The position numbers and the translations under genes were made by a program. From NCBI GenBank assembly GCA_003963405.1, contig RXIY01000014.1:21430-85429 (forward strand): DNA of 64,000 bases, in the 5' to 3' direction. This document shows, in pieces, positions 37,042-48,477 of this stretch (positions are counted from its first letter, which is position 1; each line of letters starts with the position of its first letter). The notes below the pieces were generated by a model that did not search any database, was not told the DNA's origin, and saw only the letters and a program-made list of their open reading frames with translations. The DNA is from Hyphomicrobiales bacterium. GTDB lineage: Bacteria; Pseudomonadota; Alphaproteobacteria; Rhizobiales; Beijerinckiaceae.

Positions 37042-39771
37042 CTACGCCGACTCGAAGCCCGCCGGCTGAAGCGCCGGCGCCGCGCTCTTGTTCAGAGCGG
37101 CCGTCGCCAATGCGTCGAAAAGCGCGGTCGCCGTTGGATCGGCTCCCGGAGCGTCGCGCAGCAGGCGGAAGGTCGAGATCACAATATGGCCTTCGCCATA
37201 ATTGCGCTCCACGGCGAGACCGACAGGCTTGTGAATCCAGCCGACAGCCAGCGCCGCATGAACGCGCGCATGGAAGTCGAGCAAATTGCAGCCCGAAATG
37301 ACGTGAGTCGGGATCACGCGGTCGAAAGTGTGATCGATCAGCGGCCCGCCGGGCAATCCGCGGAAGGCGCCCCGCCGCCGCAGCCACGCAAAAGACGACG
37401 CCCAGTCGCCACGCCACAGCGTTCCGTCACGGGCGACGATCTTGACATTCTGCCAGTGCGGGAAGAACGGCGTCAGCGTTCCCTCCTCATCGGGCAGCAG
37501 AAGCGCGCGTCCGCCGCCGCGTACATAGGCGGCAAGCTCGGGCGTGCTTTGCAGCGCGATGACGACGTCGGCGTCGCTCATATTCGCGGACAGGCGATAC
37601 CCCAACGCCTGAGCGCGAACCCGCACCTCGGGCTCCGGAGACCAGATCGACAGCATGGCGCCGCCCGGACGGCGAGGATGCAGCGCGAGCTCGATCTCGT
37701 TGCGTGCGATGATGCGCTCCCCTGCGCGCAGATGGAAGGAGATGCGTCGCATGGAGGGCTTCTCGACCTCCGGCAGCGGGATCGCGATCTCGCCGAGGTC
37801 CAGCACGCTCGCCGCATCGACCCGCGCGACGGCGATCGTCTGCGGCCAATCGGAAAGAACCTCGAGCGTCGCGCCTCGAATCGTTTCGGGGCCGCCATGC
37901 GCGATGCGCAGGGGAAGACGCAGAGTCTCGCCCGACCAGAAGCTGCCGCGATCGAGGCGCGGCACGATCGCCGTATCGTTGTTGATGGTGTGGAAAACAT
38001 CATGGAAGGCGCGCGGATTCGAACGCATGTCGAGGAGACCGTTCGACTCCCAGTGGCAGTCCGTAAGCTCGGTGATGACATAACCCGCAATCTCCGGCCG
38101 CCGCCGCATCGCCTCGATCTCATATTTGAGCGCGCGAAACTGCTGCCATTGCGCCGCCTCGATGAAGGCCTCGAAGCTGCCGAACACGCGATCGAGACTC
38201 CAGTCATGAAATCGGTTTTGGACGCCATGCGGATACATGACGCCCTCGCCCCAGTCGTGACCGGTTTCGAACCACCATGGTTCGCGCCCGTCCGCATCAT
38301 TGAGCTTCCCGGGATGCGGCAGGCCCCAGTTGCCGAACTCCGAGCAGAGCAGCGGCTCCTCACCGGTCGTCACGGCGTCGCCCTCGGGACTGAACAGCCA
38401 GTCGCCGCGATCGGCGAGCGCATCGACGAAACGGTCCCAATCGTGACGGCTGTCCGGAATCGCCGCGTAAAAATGGTAGTCCGCCAGATCGCTCTGCACG
38501 TGGAAGCTCGGCGCGAGCGGCGAATTATCGACGACAAGGCGCGTCGGATCGTAAGCCTTCAGCCAGAGATACAGACGCCGCAGCCAGGCGCGATGCTTGG
38601 CGTCGTGCACCAGGTCCACGCCCCAGTTTTCGTTTATCAAAGTCCAGCAAAAAATCGACGGATGATTGCCGTCGCGGTCGATGATGCCCTTGAGCGTCGT
38701 TTCCTTGCGCTCGCGCGAACGCTCCGTCGAATAGCCGCCATTCGGCAGTTCCGCCCAGACGAGAAGTCCCAGGCGGTCCGCCGCCTCGTAATAGCGTGGA
38801 TCTGGCGCCTTGATGTGGCAGCGCAGCGCATTGAGGCCCAGCTCTTTCGCCTTGCGGAATCTGTCCTCGATGAATTCGAGTGAGGGCGGCGTGCAGATCG
38901 TGTCCGGATAATAGTCCTGATCGAGCGCGGCGCGCAGATAGAATGGCTTGCCGTTGAGATAGAGCTTGCCCGACCGCGTTTCAATCTTGCGAAATCCGAA
39001 CGTCGACTCCTTCTCGTCGACAACCACGCCCTCGCGCATCATGCGCAGGCGTAAACGATAGAGGTTCGGCTCATCGGGCGACCAGGGACGAGGATCTGCG
39101 ACGCGGGCTCGCAAAGTGGCGTGCTCGGCGCCGACGGCGAGTTCGGCCCGCGCCGTCGCAACGCAGTCGCCTTCCGGTCCGAGCGTCTCGAGCACGGCTT
39201 CCGTCCGGGCGCAGAGCGCGCGCTCGAACCTCAACTGAGCCGAAACGTCGCCGGCGTCGAGGTCGGCGCCAATGCGAAGGCACGTCGTACGGTCGGGGAT
39301 ATTGAGTTCCAGAAAGACCGACTGCCACACGCCGGAAAGCGGCCCGTACCAGCTCTGCTTGCCGAAAGGCATCTCGGCGAAGGGCGTCTGCGGGAATTCG
39401 GCGGGATCGTCCGTCGGGCTCTCAACCCGCACCTCGATTTCCGCGCGCCCGACGGTGAGCCGGTCGGTAATGTCGAAGTAGAAAGGCAGAAAGCCGCCGA
39501 CATGGCTGCCAATCAAGGCTCCATTCACGAACACATGCGCTATATGAAACACCGCGCCGAAGTGGAGGAACACGCGCTGCTCGAGCCAGTCCGACTGCAC
39601 GTCGATGCTGCGCCGATAGACCGCGACGCCGCCGCGCATGCTCAAATCGGGAAACTGAGCCTGCCAGGGACTTGGGACCAGGATGCTCCTCTTCCCGGCG
39701 AGCGCGGACGCGCTCGCGCCGAGATATTGGAACTCCCACATGCCATCCAGGCTGATACGCGCTTTCTTCAC
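37042..39771 (-). CDS. Glycoside hydrolase family 2 protein (beta-galactosidase/glucuronidase type)
   Basis: A sugar-binding jelly roll (about 1-160: SLDGMWEF, VPSPWQAQFPD, FVNGALIG) is followed by an Ig-like domain and a TIM barrel. The acid/base Glu is in LINENWGVD and the nucleophile Glu in LLCSEFGNWG. The C-terminal 300 residues are a further beta-rich region plus an amidotransferase-like fold. No signal peptide, so it should be cytosolic. GTG 39771 with GGGGAC upstream gives 909 aa; the frame extends to a TTG at 39840. It is divergent from galK-galT, which suggests a galactoside as substrate; beta-glucuronidase activity is the alternative. Confidence 0.82.
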   Translation of the reverse strand: MKKARISLDGMWEFQYLGASASALAGKRSILVPSPWQAQFPDLSMRGGVAVYRRSIDVQSDWLEQRVFLHFGAVFHIAHVFVNGALIGSHVGGFLPFYFDITDRLTVGRAEIEVRVESPTDDPAEFPQTPFAEMPFGKQSWYGPLSGVWQSVFLELNIPDRTTCLRIGADLDAGDVSAQLRFERALCARTEAVLETLGPEGDCVATARAELAVGAEHATLRARVADPRPWSPDEPNLYRLRLRMMREGVVVDEKESTFGFRKIETRSGKLYLNGKPFYLRAALDQDYYPDTICTPPSLEFIEDRFRKAKELGLNALRCHIKAPDPRYYEAADRLGLLVWAELPNGGYSTERSRERKETTLKGIIDRDGNHPSIFCWTLINENWGVDLVHDAKHRAWLRRLYLWLKAYDPTRLVVDNSPLAPSFHVQSDLADYHFYAAIPDSRHDWDRFVDALADRGDWLFSPEGDAVTTGEEPLLCSEFGNWGLPHPGKLNDADGREPWWFETGHDWGEGVMYPHGVQNRFHDWSLDRVFGSFEAFIEAAQWQQFRALKYEIEAMRRRPEIAGYVITELTDCHWESNGLLDMRSNPRAFHDVFHTINNDTAIVPRLDRGSFWSGETLRLPLRIAHGGPETIRGATLEVLSDWPQTIAVARVDAASVLDLGEIAIPLPEVEKPSMRRISFHLRAGERIIARNEIELALHPRRPGGAMLSIWSPEPEVRVRAQALGYRLSANMSDADVVIALQSTPELAAYVRGGGRALLLPDEEGTLTPFFPHWQNVKIVARDGTLWRGDWASSFAWLRRRGAFRGLPGGPLIDHTFDRVIPTHVISGCNLLDFHARVHAALAVGWIHKPVGLAVERNYGEGHIVISTFRLLRDAPGADPTATALFDALATAALNKSAAPALQPAGFESA

Positions 39772-39974
39772 TGACGCCGTCCCCGGCCAGCAACCTGGCC
39801 CGCTAGATAGGGTCGAATGGAAGATGATGTTCGAGTTCAAATATTACGATCTGCGCGATGCGAAAACTCCTACGCGAAACTACTTAAAAGCGCCAGCCTT
39901 TTTCATCCCCAGCCTTGGGCGAGGCGCGAGATTTCGATAAGGAAGCTCAGCCTTTCGCCCTCAAAAGGACCGAC

Positions 39975-41135
39975 ATGCGCATGCAAGACGCCCACGAGCT
40001 GCCGCAGCTGTTCAAGAGCCGTTTCGGCGTCGAGCCGCAGTTGTTCCGCGCGCCCGGGCGCGTCAATCTGATCGGCGAACATACGGATTACAACGACGGC
40101 TTCGTTCTTCCGGCGGCGCTCGACCTCGCGACCTATGTCGCGATCGCGCCCCGTTCCGACCGCGTGATCAACGCCCATTCGGTCAATATGAACGCCGATC
40201 TCGTTTTCGACCTGGACGACGTCCAGCAGCCAGCCCATGACTGGACCGACTATGTCCGTGGCGTCGCCGTCGAACTCTCGAACTCCGGCTATTTGCTCAG
40301 AGGCGCCGATATCGCGATATTCAGCACGCTGCCAATGGGCTCGGGCCTCTCTGCTTCGGCGGCGCTCGAGGTCGCGTTCGGCTACGCCTTGCTGAGCGTC
40401 TCTGGCGCGCTGATCGATCGCCTCGGCCTTGCGATGATCTGTCAGCGCGCCGAAAACGAATTCGTCGGGATGCGCTGCGGCGTCATGGATCAGTTCATTT
40501 CCTGCCACGGCGTCGAAGGCGCGGCTTTGCTGCTGGATTGCCGTAGTCTCGAGGCGCGGGCGATCCCGATCGATCCGGCTGTGCGCATCGTCGTCTGCAA
40601 CACAATGGTGCACCATGAGCTTGCGAGCAGCGAATTCAATTTGCGGCGCAGAGACTGCGAGGAGGCTGTGAGGCTGCTTGCTACGAGGCTCGACGGCGTC
40701 GTCGCGCTTCGCGACGTCACACTCGCTCAGCTCGAGGAACACGCTGCGGTTCTGCCGGAGCTCATCGCCAGGCGCTCCCGGCATGTCGTTGGAGAAAACC
40801 AACGCGTCATCGAGGCCGTCGCGGCGCTCGAGCGTGGGGATTTCGCCGAAGCCGGCGGGCTTATGAATGCGTCTCACGAAAGCCTGCGCGACGATTACAA
40901 CGTCAGTTGCGCGGAACTCGATCTCATGGTCGAACTCGCCCGTAAGGCTCCCGGAGTCTATGGCGCGCGCATGACGGGCGGCGGCTTTGGCGGGTGCACT
41001 GTCAGCCTGGTGGAGGCGGGCGCGGCCGCAGCCTTTCCCGAGGTCGTCGGTCCAGCCTATCAGAAGGCGACCGGCCTGACGCCAATGATCTTCTCTTGCA
41101 CCCCTGGCGCGGGCGCTGGCCCGGCGCACTTCTGA
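39975..41135 (+). CDS. galK: Galactokinase
   Basis: First Leloir pathway enzyme: phosphorylates galactose at C1. The 386-residue GHMP kinase has [19 protein letters not shown] near the N-terminus, the ATP loop [14 protein letters not shown], and the C-terminal [16 protein letters not shown] 39975 has AAGGA upstream; longer in-frame starts lack a site. It precedes galT by 4 nt. No galE or galM lies in the window. Confidence 0.96.
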   Translation: MRMQDAHELPQLFKSRFGVEPQLFRAPGRVNLIGEHTDYNDGFVLPAALDLATYVAIAPRSDRVINAHSVNMNADLVFDLDDVQQPAHDWTDYVRGVAVELSNSGYLLRGADIAIFSTLPMGSGLSASAALEVAFGYALLSVSGALIDRLGLAMICQRAENEFVGMRCGVMDQFISCHGVEGAALLLDCRSLEARAIPIDPAVRIVVCNTMVHHELASSEFNLRRRDCEEAVRLLATRLDGVVALRDVTLAQLEEHAAVLPELIARRSRHVVGENQRVIEAVAALERGDFAEAGGLMNASHESLRDDYNVSCAELDLMVELARKAPGVYGARMTGGGFGGCTVSLVEAGAAAAFPEVVGPAYQKATGLTPMIFSCTPGAGAGPAHF

Positions 41136-41139
41136 ACGG

Positions 41140-42174
41140 ATGACTGACATGCTGCGCCTGCAACAGGATTCCCATCGTCGGCTCAACGCCCTGACTGGCG
41201 AGTGGGTGCTGGTCTCGCCGCATCGCACGAGTCGCCCCTGGCAAGGCCAGACGGAATCAAAGGCGGAAGCGGCGATCCCCGCCTACGACCCTGGCTGCTA
41301 TCTCTGTCCGGGGAATCTGCGGGCGAACGGCGAACGCAACCCGCCTTACAAAGACGTCTTCGCCTTCACCAATGATTTTGCCGCCTTGCTCCCCGAGTCG
41401 CCTCAGGAGGAAATCGATAATAACGGCCTGCTCGTCGCACGCGGCGAACCGGGCATCTGCCGGGTGGTCTGCTTTTCTCCACGCCACGATCTCACCCTTT
41501 CACGGATGAGCGTCGATGAAATTGAGAAAGTCATTGTCCTGTGGCGGGATGAATTCCGACGCCTCGACGCCGATCCGATGGTTGGCGCGGTGCAAATCTT
41601 CGAGAACCGCGGAGCCATGATGGGCGCAAGCAACCCCCATCCCCACTGCCAAATCTGGGCGACGCACAGCGAACCCGATGAACTCGTCAAGGAGTCGGCG
41701 CGCCAGCGAGGCTATCTGGCCGCACGGGCAAACTGCCTCTTGTGCGATTATCTCGCCCTCGAGCTGGAGCAGGAGGAGCGCATCGTCTGCGCCAATGACG
41801 CCTTTGTCGCGCTGGTTCCCTTCTGGGCGACATGGCCGTTCGAAACCATGTTGCTGCCCCGCCGCCACTTGGACGCGCTCGATGCGTTCGGCGACGCGGA
41901 CATGCGCGCGCTCGCGGATATTCTGAGCCAGCTCACGCGCTGTTACGACGCGCTCTTTGATGCGCCCTTCCCCTATTCCATGGGATTTCACCAGCGCCCC
42001 AGCGACGGGGGCGAACATCCGCACTGGCATTTCCATGGGCATTTCTATCCGCCGCTGCTGCGCTCGGCGACCATCCGCAAATTCATGGTGGGCTTCGAAC
42101 TGCTGGGCTCTCCGCAGCGCGACATCACGCCCGAGAGCGCGGCCGAGCGGCTGCGCGCCGCCTTGCGGGCCTGA
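41140..42174 (+). CDS. galT: Galactose-1-phosphate uridylyltransferase
   Basis: Second Leloir enzyme: exchanges UDP between glucose-1-P and galactose-1-P. The 344-residue HIT-superfamily protein carries the active-site [11 protein letters not shown], the Zn-binding YLCPGN region near residue 50, and a second [11 protein letters not shown] motif. It is in an operon with galK. It converges on the hydrogenase maturation protease gene with 5 nt between stops. Confidence 0.96.
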   Translation: MTDMLRLQQDSHRRLNALTGEWVLVSPHRTSRPWQGQTESKAEAAIPAYDPGCYLCPGNLRANGERNPPYKDVFAFTNDFAALLPESPQEEIDNNGLLVARGEPGICRVVCFSPRHDLTLSRMSVDEIEKVIVLWRDEFRRLDADPMVGAVQIFENRGAMMGASNPHPHCQIWATHSEPDELVKESARQRGYLAARANCLLCDYLALELEQEERIVCANDAFVALVPFWATWPFETMLLPRRHLDALDAFGDADMRALADILSQLTRCYDALFDAPFPYSMGFHQRPSDGGEHPHWHFHGHFYPPLLRSATIRKFMVGFELLGSPQRDITPESAAERLRAALRA

Positions 42175-42179
42175 TCGCC

Positions 42180-42638
42180 CTATTGAAGAGCCTGAATCTC
42201 CCGGCTCAGCGCCTCGACGACTTGGCCGACGGCGGCCGATACCGCTGTCGAAAGCGGCGCTCCCACCTCGAAGCCCTGGCCCTCGATCGCATAGAGGACA
42301 CAGCGCGGCGGCAAAGCGCCGAGGGCGACGCCGAGCGCAATCGCCTCGGCAAGGCCGAAGCCGTGGGAAGAGACGCCATATCGCGCGTCGGGCAGCGGGG
42401 ATTGCGCGAGATCGACGCGGCGCACGCTACCCGCCGGCGCGCCGGAGACGCAGGCGTCGATCAGAAAGACGCTGGACGCCTTCTCCATCAAGGCGAGCAA
42501 GGCCGTCGCTTCGCCGTCTGCCTCCACGATCCGCGCCCCTTTGAAGCCGAGCGCGCCGAGGCGCCGGGCCACCTCACGGCCGGCGCCGTCGTCGCCGCGC
42601 TCGGGATTGCCCACTCCGATCACCGTGATCGTTGTCAA
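42180..42638 (-). CDS. [NiFe]-hydrogenase maturation protease
   Basis: The 152-residue HyaD/HycI-type endopeptidase starts with IGVGNPERGDDGAG and has IDACVSG and SSHGFGLAEAI, the Ni-sensing and catalytic regions of the family. It removes the C-terminal peptide from the large subunit after nickel insertion. It is the last gene of the hydrogenase operon, 6 nt after the large subunit gene, whose product ends with a cleavable tail. Confidence 0.9.
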   Translation of the reverse strand: MTTITVIGVGNPERGDDGAGREVARRLGALGFKGARIVEADGEATALLALMEKASSVFLIDACVSGAPAGSVRRVDLAQSPLPDARYGVSSHGFGLAEAIALGVALGALPPRCVLYAIEGQGFEVGAPLSTAVSAAVGQVVEALSREIQALQ

Positions 42639-42644
42639 GCCTTC

Positions 42645-43937
42645 TCAGCCCCGGTCCATATCGAGTCGCAGGAAATGCGTCGCGCAGGAGATGCAGGGAT
42701 CGTAATTGCGCACCGTTTGCTCGCAGCGATGCCGCAACTCATCGTCGGGAAGGTCGAGGAAACCGCCGACGAAATCTAAAAGATCCTCTTCGAGACAGGC
42801 CTGGTTCTGCGACGTCGGCGGCACGATCTGCGCGTCTTCGATCATCCCCTGCGCATCGATCCGGTAACGGTGATAGAGCAACCCGCGCGGCGCCTCGGTC
42901 GCGGCGTAGCCGACGCCCGCACGGGGCTCCATCGGCGTGAAGGGCCGGTCTGGCTCCTCGTAAGTCTCGATGACGCGCAGCGCCTCGTCGCAGGCGTAAA
43001 TGGTCTCGACGGCGCGGACCATGATGCTGCGGTAGGGGTTGCGGCATGTGGCGCCGAGACCGATCTCCCGGGCGATGTCCTGAGCAAGCGGCGACAAGAG
43101 GTCGAAATTCAGATTGTAGCGCGCAAGGGGGCCGGTGAGATAAGAGCCGCCGCCCTGGCGAAAGTAAGAATGCAGCGCCGTGGAATGCTGAACCTGCGCC
43201 TCTGCGAAATGCGCATCATATTCGGAGGCGGAAATGTCGAGACCGCGATTTGAAACGATGCGACCTGCGTTGAAGGGATATTCGGTCGCGTGTCGAAGGG
43301 CCACGAAAACATAATCCCGCTCGCGTTCAGGGAAGTCGAAGGTCGCGACCCAGCGTGCGGTTTCGACCGCCGCGTCGCGCGCCCATTTCAGCCTTTCGGC
43401 GAGCGGGCGTAATTCGCGCTTGCGCGGCGCGCGGTGGAAGCCGCCGACGCGGACATTGACCGGATGGATTTCCCGGCCCCCGAGCAGTTGCAGAATTTCG
43501 TTGCCGACCTTCTTGAGCTGCAAGCCGCGCGTCACGGCGGCGCCATGGTCGCGCGCCATTTGCACGCCGCCGTCGTAGCCGAGAAAATCCGGCGCATGCA
43601 GCATATAGATATGCAGCACATGCGACTCGATCCATTCGCCGCAATAGAGGAGCCGGCGCAAGGCGCGCACGGGCCCGGAAACATCGACGCCGAGGAGATT
43701 TTCGAGCGCATGCACGCCGCTCATCTGATAGGCGACCGGGCAGATTCCGCAGATGCGCGCGACAATGTCGGGCGTCTCGGCGAAGTGCCGGCCGCGCAGA
43801 AAGGCCTCGAAAAAGCGGGGCGGCTCGAAGATGCTGAACTGCGCGCTCTGCACCTTTCCGTCGCGCACGACGACCTTCAACGCCCCCTCGCCCTCGACGC
43901 GCGCGAGGAGATCAACCTTGATGGTCTTGCGCGTCAT
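42645..43937 (-). CDS. [NiFe] hydrogenase large subunit, group 3b-like
   Basis: The 430-residue catalytic subunit contains the Ni-Fe ligands in RICGICPV (about 61-68) and DPCISCATH near the end, followed by a nine-residue tail (FLRLDMDRG) that the protease should remove after His. No signal or membrane anchor, so it is cytosolic. The operon (HydB, HydG, small and large subunits) matches group 3b NAD(P)-linked bidirectional sulfhydrogenases. The start is ATG 43937, overlapping the small subunit gene by 26 nt. Confidence 0.92.
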   Translation of the reverse strand: MTRKTIKVDLLARVEGEGALKVVVRDGKVQSAQFSIFEPPRFFEAFLRGRHFAETPDIVARICGICPVAYQMSGVHALENLLGVDVSGPVRALRRLLYCGEWIESHVLHIYMLHAPDFLGYDGGVQMARDHGAAVTRGLQLKKVGNEILQLLGGREIHPVNVRVGGFHRAPRKRELRPLAERLKWARDAAVETARWVATFDFPERERDYVFVALRHATEYPFNAGRIVSNRGLDISASEYDAHFAEAQVQHSTALHSYFRQGGGSYLTGPLARYNLNFDLLSPLAQDIAREIGLGATCRNPYRSIMVRAVETIYACDEALRVIETYEEPDRPFTPMEPRAGVGYAATEAPRGLLYHRYRIDAQGMIEDAQIVPPTSQNQACLEEDLLDFVGGFLDLPDDELRHRCEQTVRNYDPCISCATHFLRLDMDRG

Positions 43938-44703
43938 GGCGTTCGCTCTCCTGGCGGAAGGGTTCAGCGTCGGCGTTGAACGTGCGATAGATGCGTTGCA
44001 ACCCCTTCTCATCGACGCCCAAGCGCTTGAACCAGCCGCTCAGGGACGGCGCATTCGGCGTCTCTTTCGGCCCGAAGCACCCATAGCAGCCCCTGTCATA
44101 GGAAGGACACAAGGCGCCGCAGCCTGCATGCGTAACTGGGCCGAGGCAGGGGATCGCCCGCGCGACCATGACGCAGACATTGCCCTTGAGCTTGCATTGC
44201 ACGCAGACGCTTTCCGCCGGCGTATTGGGGCGACGGCCCGTGAGGAACGCCGAGATCACATCGACCAGTTGACCCTTGTTGATCGGGCAGCCGCGCAACT
44301 CGAAATCGACGGGGACGTGCTGCGAGATGGCGGTCGATGTCGCGAGCGTCTGGATATATTCAGGATGGGCGTAGACGATTGCGGCATAATCCCGCACATC
44401 GGCGAAGTTGCGCAAAGCCTGAATGCCGCCGGCGGTGGCGCAGGCGCCGATGGTCACGAGCTTTTTCGAGCGACGGCGAATGTCCTGGATGCGCTCGGCG
44501 TCATGCGGCGTCGTCACCGACCCCTCGACGAGCGAGAGATCATAGACGCCCCGCGCCTCGCCGCGCGTCGCCTCGGGAAAATAGGAAATCTCGAGCGCGC
44601 CGGCGATGGCGAGAAGCTCGTCCTCGCAATCGAGCAGACTGAGCTGGCAGCCGTCGCAGGAGGCGAATTTCCAGACGGCGAGACGCGGCTTGCGGTGCGC
44701 CAT
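43912..44703 (-). CDS. [NiFe] hydrogenase small subunit, group 3b-like
   Basis: The 263-residue electron-transfer subunit has the proximal cluster ligands in [20 protein letters not shown], and GCP, plus a Cys-rich C-terminal region ([36 protein letters not shown]) for two more Fe-S clusters. There is no Tat signal, as expected for a cytosolic enzyme. It starts 1 nt after the HydG stop and overlaps the large subunit gene. Confidence 0.92.
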   Translation of the reverse strand: MAHRKPRLAVWKFASCDGCQLSLLDCEDELLAIAGALEISYFPEATRGEARGVYDLSLVEGSVTTPHDAERIQDIRRRSKKLVTIGACATAGGIQALRNFADVRDYAAIVYAHPEYIQTLATSTAISQHVPVDFELRGCPINKGQLVDVISAFLTGRRPNTPAESVCVQCKLKGNVCVMVARAIPCLGPVTHAGCGALCPSYDRGCYGCFGPKETPNAPSLSGWFKRLGVDEKGLQRIYRTFNADAEPFRQESERHDAQDHQG

Positions 44704-44704
44704 C

Positions 44705-45556
44705 TCAAAGCTCCTTGACTGAAAGGAGAGGCTTCAGCCGCGCGAAGGTGAAGACAGGCCCGTCGCGGCAGATGAAGGTCGGCCCCAGCTGACAGTGGCC
44801 GCAATGGCCGATCGCGCATTTCATGTTGCGTTCCATGGAAAGATACATGGCGTCTTCGGCAAGGCCCTTGTCGACGAGCGCCATGGCCACGAAACGCATC
44901 ATCACTTCCGGCCCGCAAACCATGGCGACCGTCGCGGCCGGGTCGATCTCATGCCTCGATATGAGCCCAGTGACGACGCCCACATGCCCCCGCCAGTCGG
45001 CGCCGGCGTGATCGACCGTCACCTCGACATCGATGTCGAAACGTCCCCGCCAGCTCTCGACCTCATGACGAAAGATGATGTCCTCCGGACGCCGCGCGCC
45101 GAAGAGCAGCGTCACCTTGCCGAAGCGGGCCCGCTCGCCGAGCAGTCGATAAATGGCGGGACGCAGCGGCGCGAGACCCAGGCCGCCTGCGACCAGGAGC
45201 ACGTCCTTGCCCGCGGCCTGCGCCATCGGCCAGCCGACGCCGAACGGCCCGCGCACCCCGACGGGTTGGCCCGCCCCAAGTCTTGTCAGCGCATGGGAGA
45301 CGGGCCCCACCGCGCGAATCGTATGGACGAGCGGGCCGCCGGCGGGGTCGCCGCTCATGCTGATCGCAACCTCGCCGACGCCAAAGGCCGTCAGCATGTT
45401 GAACTGGCCGGGTGCATAGCGCAGCGGCGCGCCGTCAGACATTTCGAGTTCGAGCGTCCAGGCGTCGGGCGCGTCATGGCGCCGGCGACGCACATGCGCG
45501 ATGCGCGGAACCATGGGCGGCGCGGCCCGCCCGGATGGATCGGCGGCCTCAGACAT
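44705..45556 (-). CDS. Group 3b hydrogenase FAD/NAD(P)-binding subunit (HydG-like)
   Basis: This diaphorase subunit passes electrons between the Fe-S chain and NAD(P). The 283-residue protein has an FAD domain ([10 protein letters not shown]), an NAD(P) domain ([17 protein letters not shown]) and a C-terminal 2Fe-2S site ([13 protein letters not shown], then FICRDGP). ATG 45556 is chosen; it overlaps the end of the cNMP-fold gene by 8 nt. Confidence 0.9.
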   Translation of the reverse strand: MSEAADPSGRAAPPMVPRIAHVRRRRHDAPDAWTLELEMSDGAPLRYAPGQFNMLTAFGVGEVAISMSGDPAGGPLVHTIRAVGPVSHALTRLGAGQPVGVRGPFGVGWPMAQAAGKDVLLVAGGLGLAPLRPAIYRLLGERARFGKVTLLFGARRPEDIIFRHEVESWRGRFDIDVEVTVDHAGADWRGHVGVVTGLISRHEIDPAATVAMVCGPEVMMRFVAMALVDKGLAEDAMYLSMERNMKCAIGHCGHCQLGPTFICRDGPVFTFARLKPLLSVKEL

Positions 45557-45996
45557 GAGCGCCGTAGAGATCGAGAAACTGAAGGCGCGTCGCATGCAGG
45601 CGCTCGATCAGGATCGGCATGAGCCGCTTCATGATGTCATAGCCGAGGTCATGGTCGGCCTCGCATTTTTTGCGCAGGCAATGCGCATCCATGGCGATCA
45701 CGCGCGCGCTCTCGAGCGTCCGCGCGTCATAGCTCCAGCGATAGGGCGGCACGAGCCAGTTGACCCCGAAAACCTCGCCCGGCTCGAGCGTGAGAAATGT
45801 ATTGGCGCCGCGGCCGGGCGCAGAAATCTGCAAGGCCACCCGCCCTTGCCGAAGGAGGTAAAAATTGTCGGCAGCGCCGCCCTCGTGAAAAATGAACCGG
45901 CCGCCCTCGAAATGCGCATTCCTGGCGCAGCCGCAGGCGAGCGAAAGAAAGCTCTTGTCGAGGCCGGCGAAAAAAGGATGCTCCGAGAGGATGCGC

Positions 45997-46010
<14 letters not shown>
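45549..46010 (-). CDS. Stand-alone cyclic-nucleotide-binding-fold protein in the hydrogenase operon
   Basis: The 153-residue protein is a single CRP-like beta-roll (residues about 10-120: [41 protein letters not shown] shown in part, GEVFG). There is no helix-turn-helix. The phosphate-binding cassette lacks the usual Arg-Ala, so cNMP may not bind. A TTG at 46010 with AGGAGG upstream fits best and overlaps the HydB gene by 14 nt. Its place between the two diaphorase-type subunits suggests a regulatory or structural role in the complex, which is inferred from position only. Confidence 0.75.
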
Positions 46011-47145
<1,135 letters not shown>

Positions 47146-47221
47146 CGGGAAGGATTCTCGACGATCGGGCGCCGGTCGGCAAGTCGAGATCGGCGCGGCC
47201 GTGTTTTCAGCGACGAGCTTG

Positions 47222-47254
47222 CCTGCCCATTGTTACACAAGCTTGACGGGCAGG
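47222..47254 (-). promoter_or_regulatory. Nested palindromes upstream of the hydrogenase operon
   Basis: CCTGCCC (47222-47228) pairs with GGGCAGG (47248-47254). Inside lies the perfect dyad TTGT-TAC-ACAA (47230-47240). The site is 77-109 nt upstream of the HydB start. It looks like an operator for a dimeric regulator, but it is not a standard FNR box. Confidence 0.4.
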
Positions 47255-47318
47255 AAGGCGCGAGCGTCGCAAAGCAATGCTGAAAAGCGCGCCATGAGAC
47301 GACGAAGTCATGGGCGGC

Positions 47319-47361
47319 AAAAAAACGTCGCCGGCGGGCGCAGCCAGCCGGCGAAAAAAAA
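47319..47361 (-). terminator. Terminator of the HU-like gene (bidirectional form)
   Basis: CGCCGGC (47329-47335) pairs with GCCGGCG (47347-47353), with an A-run on each flank; read on the minus strand it ends in seven T. It starts 6 nt beyond the HU-like stop codon and also shields the hydrogenase operon. Confidence 0.8.
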
Positions 47362-47366
47362 TCTCG

Positions 47367-47756
47367 TTACTTCGACGCCGCCGACTTGAGCTTCGAGAGC
47401 GCGCGGATCTTCACGCGCACGCTCGCAGGCTTGGCGGCGGCCTTCACCATCTCGCCGGTCGCCGGATTGCGCACCAGCGTGCCGGCCTTGCGCGCCGGCA
47501 CCTTGCGCAGCGTCACTTTCAGCAGGCCGGGCAGAGTGAATTCGCCCACGCCCTTGGGATGGACCGAGCCCATGAAAACGCCTTCGAGCGTCGCATAGAC
47601 GGCTGCGGCCGTCTTGCGCGGCAGGTCGTTTTGCTCGGCGATGTAATTGATCAACGCCGATTTCGTCATGGTTTCCTTCACCGGACGAATGGCGGGCGCC
47701 TCGGCCTTGCTGACCTTCGTGGTCGCGGCAGCCTTGGTGGTTTTTGCCTTGGCCAT
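47367..47756 (-). CDS. HU-family DNA-binding protein
   Basis: The 129-residue nucleoid protein has a Lys/Ala-rich N-terminal tail (about 1-30), an HU core (ETMTKSALINYIAEQNDLPR, and FTLPGLLKVTLRKVPARKAG), and the arm with RNPATGEMV. The tail and end (SKLKSAASK) are more basic than in classic 90-residue HU. ATG 47756 behind GAGAG is chosen. It stands alone. Confidence 0.85.
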   Translation of the reverse strand: MAKAKTTKAAATTKVSKAEAPAIRPVKETMTKSALINYIAEQNDLPRKTAAAVYATLEGVFMGSVHPKGVGEFTLPGLLKVTLRKVPARKAGTLVRNPATGEMVKAAAKPASVRVKIRALSKLKSAASK

Positions 47757-48014
47757 CAGAATTCTCTCCTCGTCGCGATCGGCCGCCACATGCTGCGAGC
47801 CTGAGCCAACACGAAATTGCTAACGATTTGCAGGGTGATTCGCAATCGAGGCGACACAATCGCTGTAATTTTGCCCTTCTTTTTGCGGAGACGCTCGGGC
47901 TATGCCTCGCAGGGCAGCCCGAAAACAGGCGCGGCGAGAGGGTCCGCGCCTTGGCCGGACCCTTCGTGTTTGATAGCATCCGGAGGGGATGACGGGCGGT
48001 CGGGGAGGCGGCGA

Positions 48015-48464
48015 ATGACAGTCCTGGTTGTCAATGGAAAATCGGTCCAGGCGGATGTCGAGGACGACACGCCGCTGCTCTGGGCGATTCGCGAGAGCCT
48101 GGGGCTGACCGGCGCGAAATATGGCTGCGGCGTCGGCGCCTGCGGCGCCTGCACGGTCCATATCGACGGCGCCGCCGTCCGCTCCTGCGTGGTCACTGTC
48201 GGCGACGCCGTCGGCCGCAAGATCACGACGATCGAGGGCCTCGCCCAGAACGGCGTCCTGCATCGCGTGCAGCAGGCGTGGATCGACGCGGACGTTCCGC
48301 AATGCGGCTATTGCCAGACCGGCATGATCATGGCGGTTGCGGCCCTCCTGACGGAAAAGCCGCAGCCGACCGACGCCGAGATCGACGCCGCCATCACCAA
48401 CATCTGCCGTTGCGGAACCTTCCAGCAGGTGCGCGAGGCCATTCACGCCGCCGCCCGGGCCTGA
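48015..48464 (+). CDS. 2Fe-2S subunit of isoquinoline-1-oxidoreductase-like molybdoenzyme
   Basis: The 149-residue small subunit carries a plant-type 2Fe-2S cluster ([12 protein letters not shown]) and a second all-alpha cluster (CGYCQTGM and CRCGT), as in xanthine oxidase-family small subunits such as IorA. It passes electrons from the Mo site to an acceptor. ATG 48015 has a GGGGAGG site. The Mo subunit gene follows 13 nt later. Confidence 0.9.
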   Translation: MTVLVVNGKSVQADVEDDTPLLWAIRESLGLTGAKYGCGVGACGACTVHIDGAAVRSCVVTVGDAVGRKITTIEGLAQNGVLHRVQQAWIDADVPQCGYCQTGMIMAVAALLTEKPQPTDAEIDAAITNICRCGTFQQVREAIHAAARA

Positions 48465-48477
48465 GAGGAGCACCCGA

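Noticed and set aside
37186..38883. 565-residue open frame opposite the GH2 gene
   Set aside because: It is antisense to a clear GH2 protein, has no domain or ribosome binding site, and its Arg/Asp-rich composition is typical of a shadow frame in GC-rich DNA.
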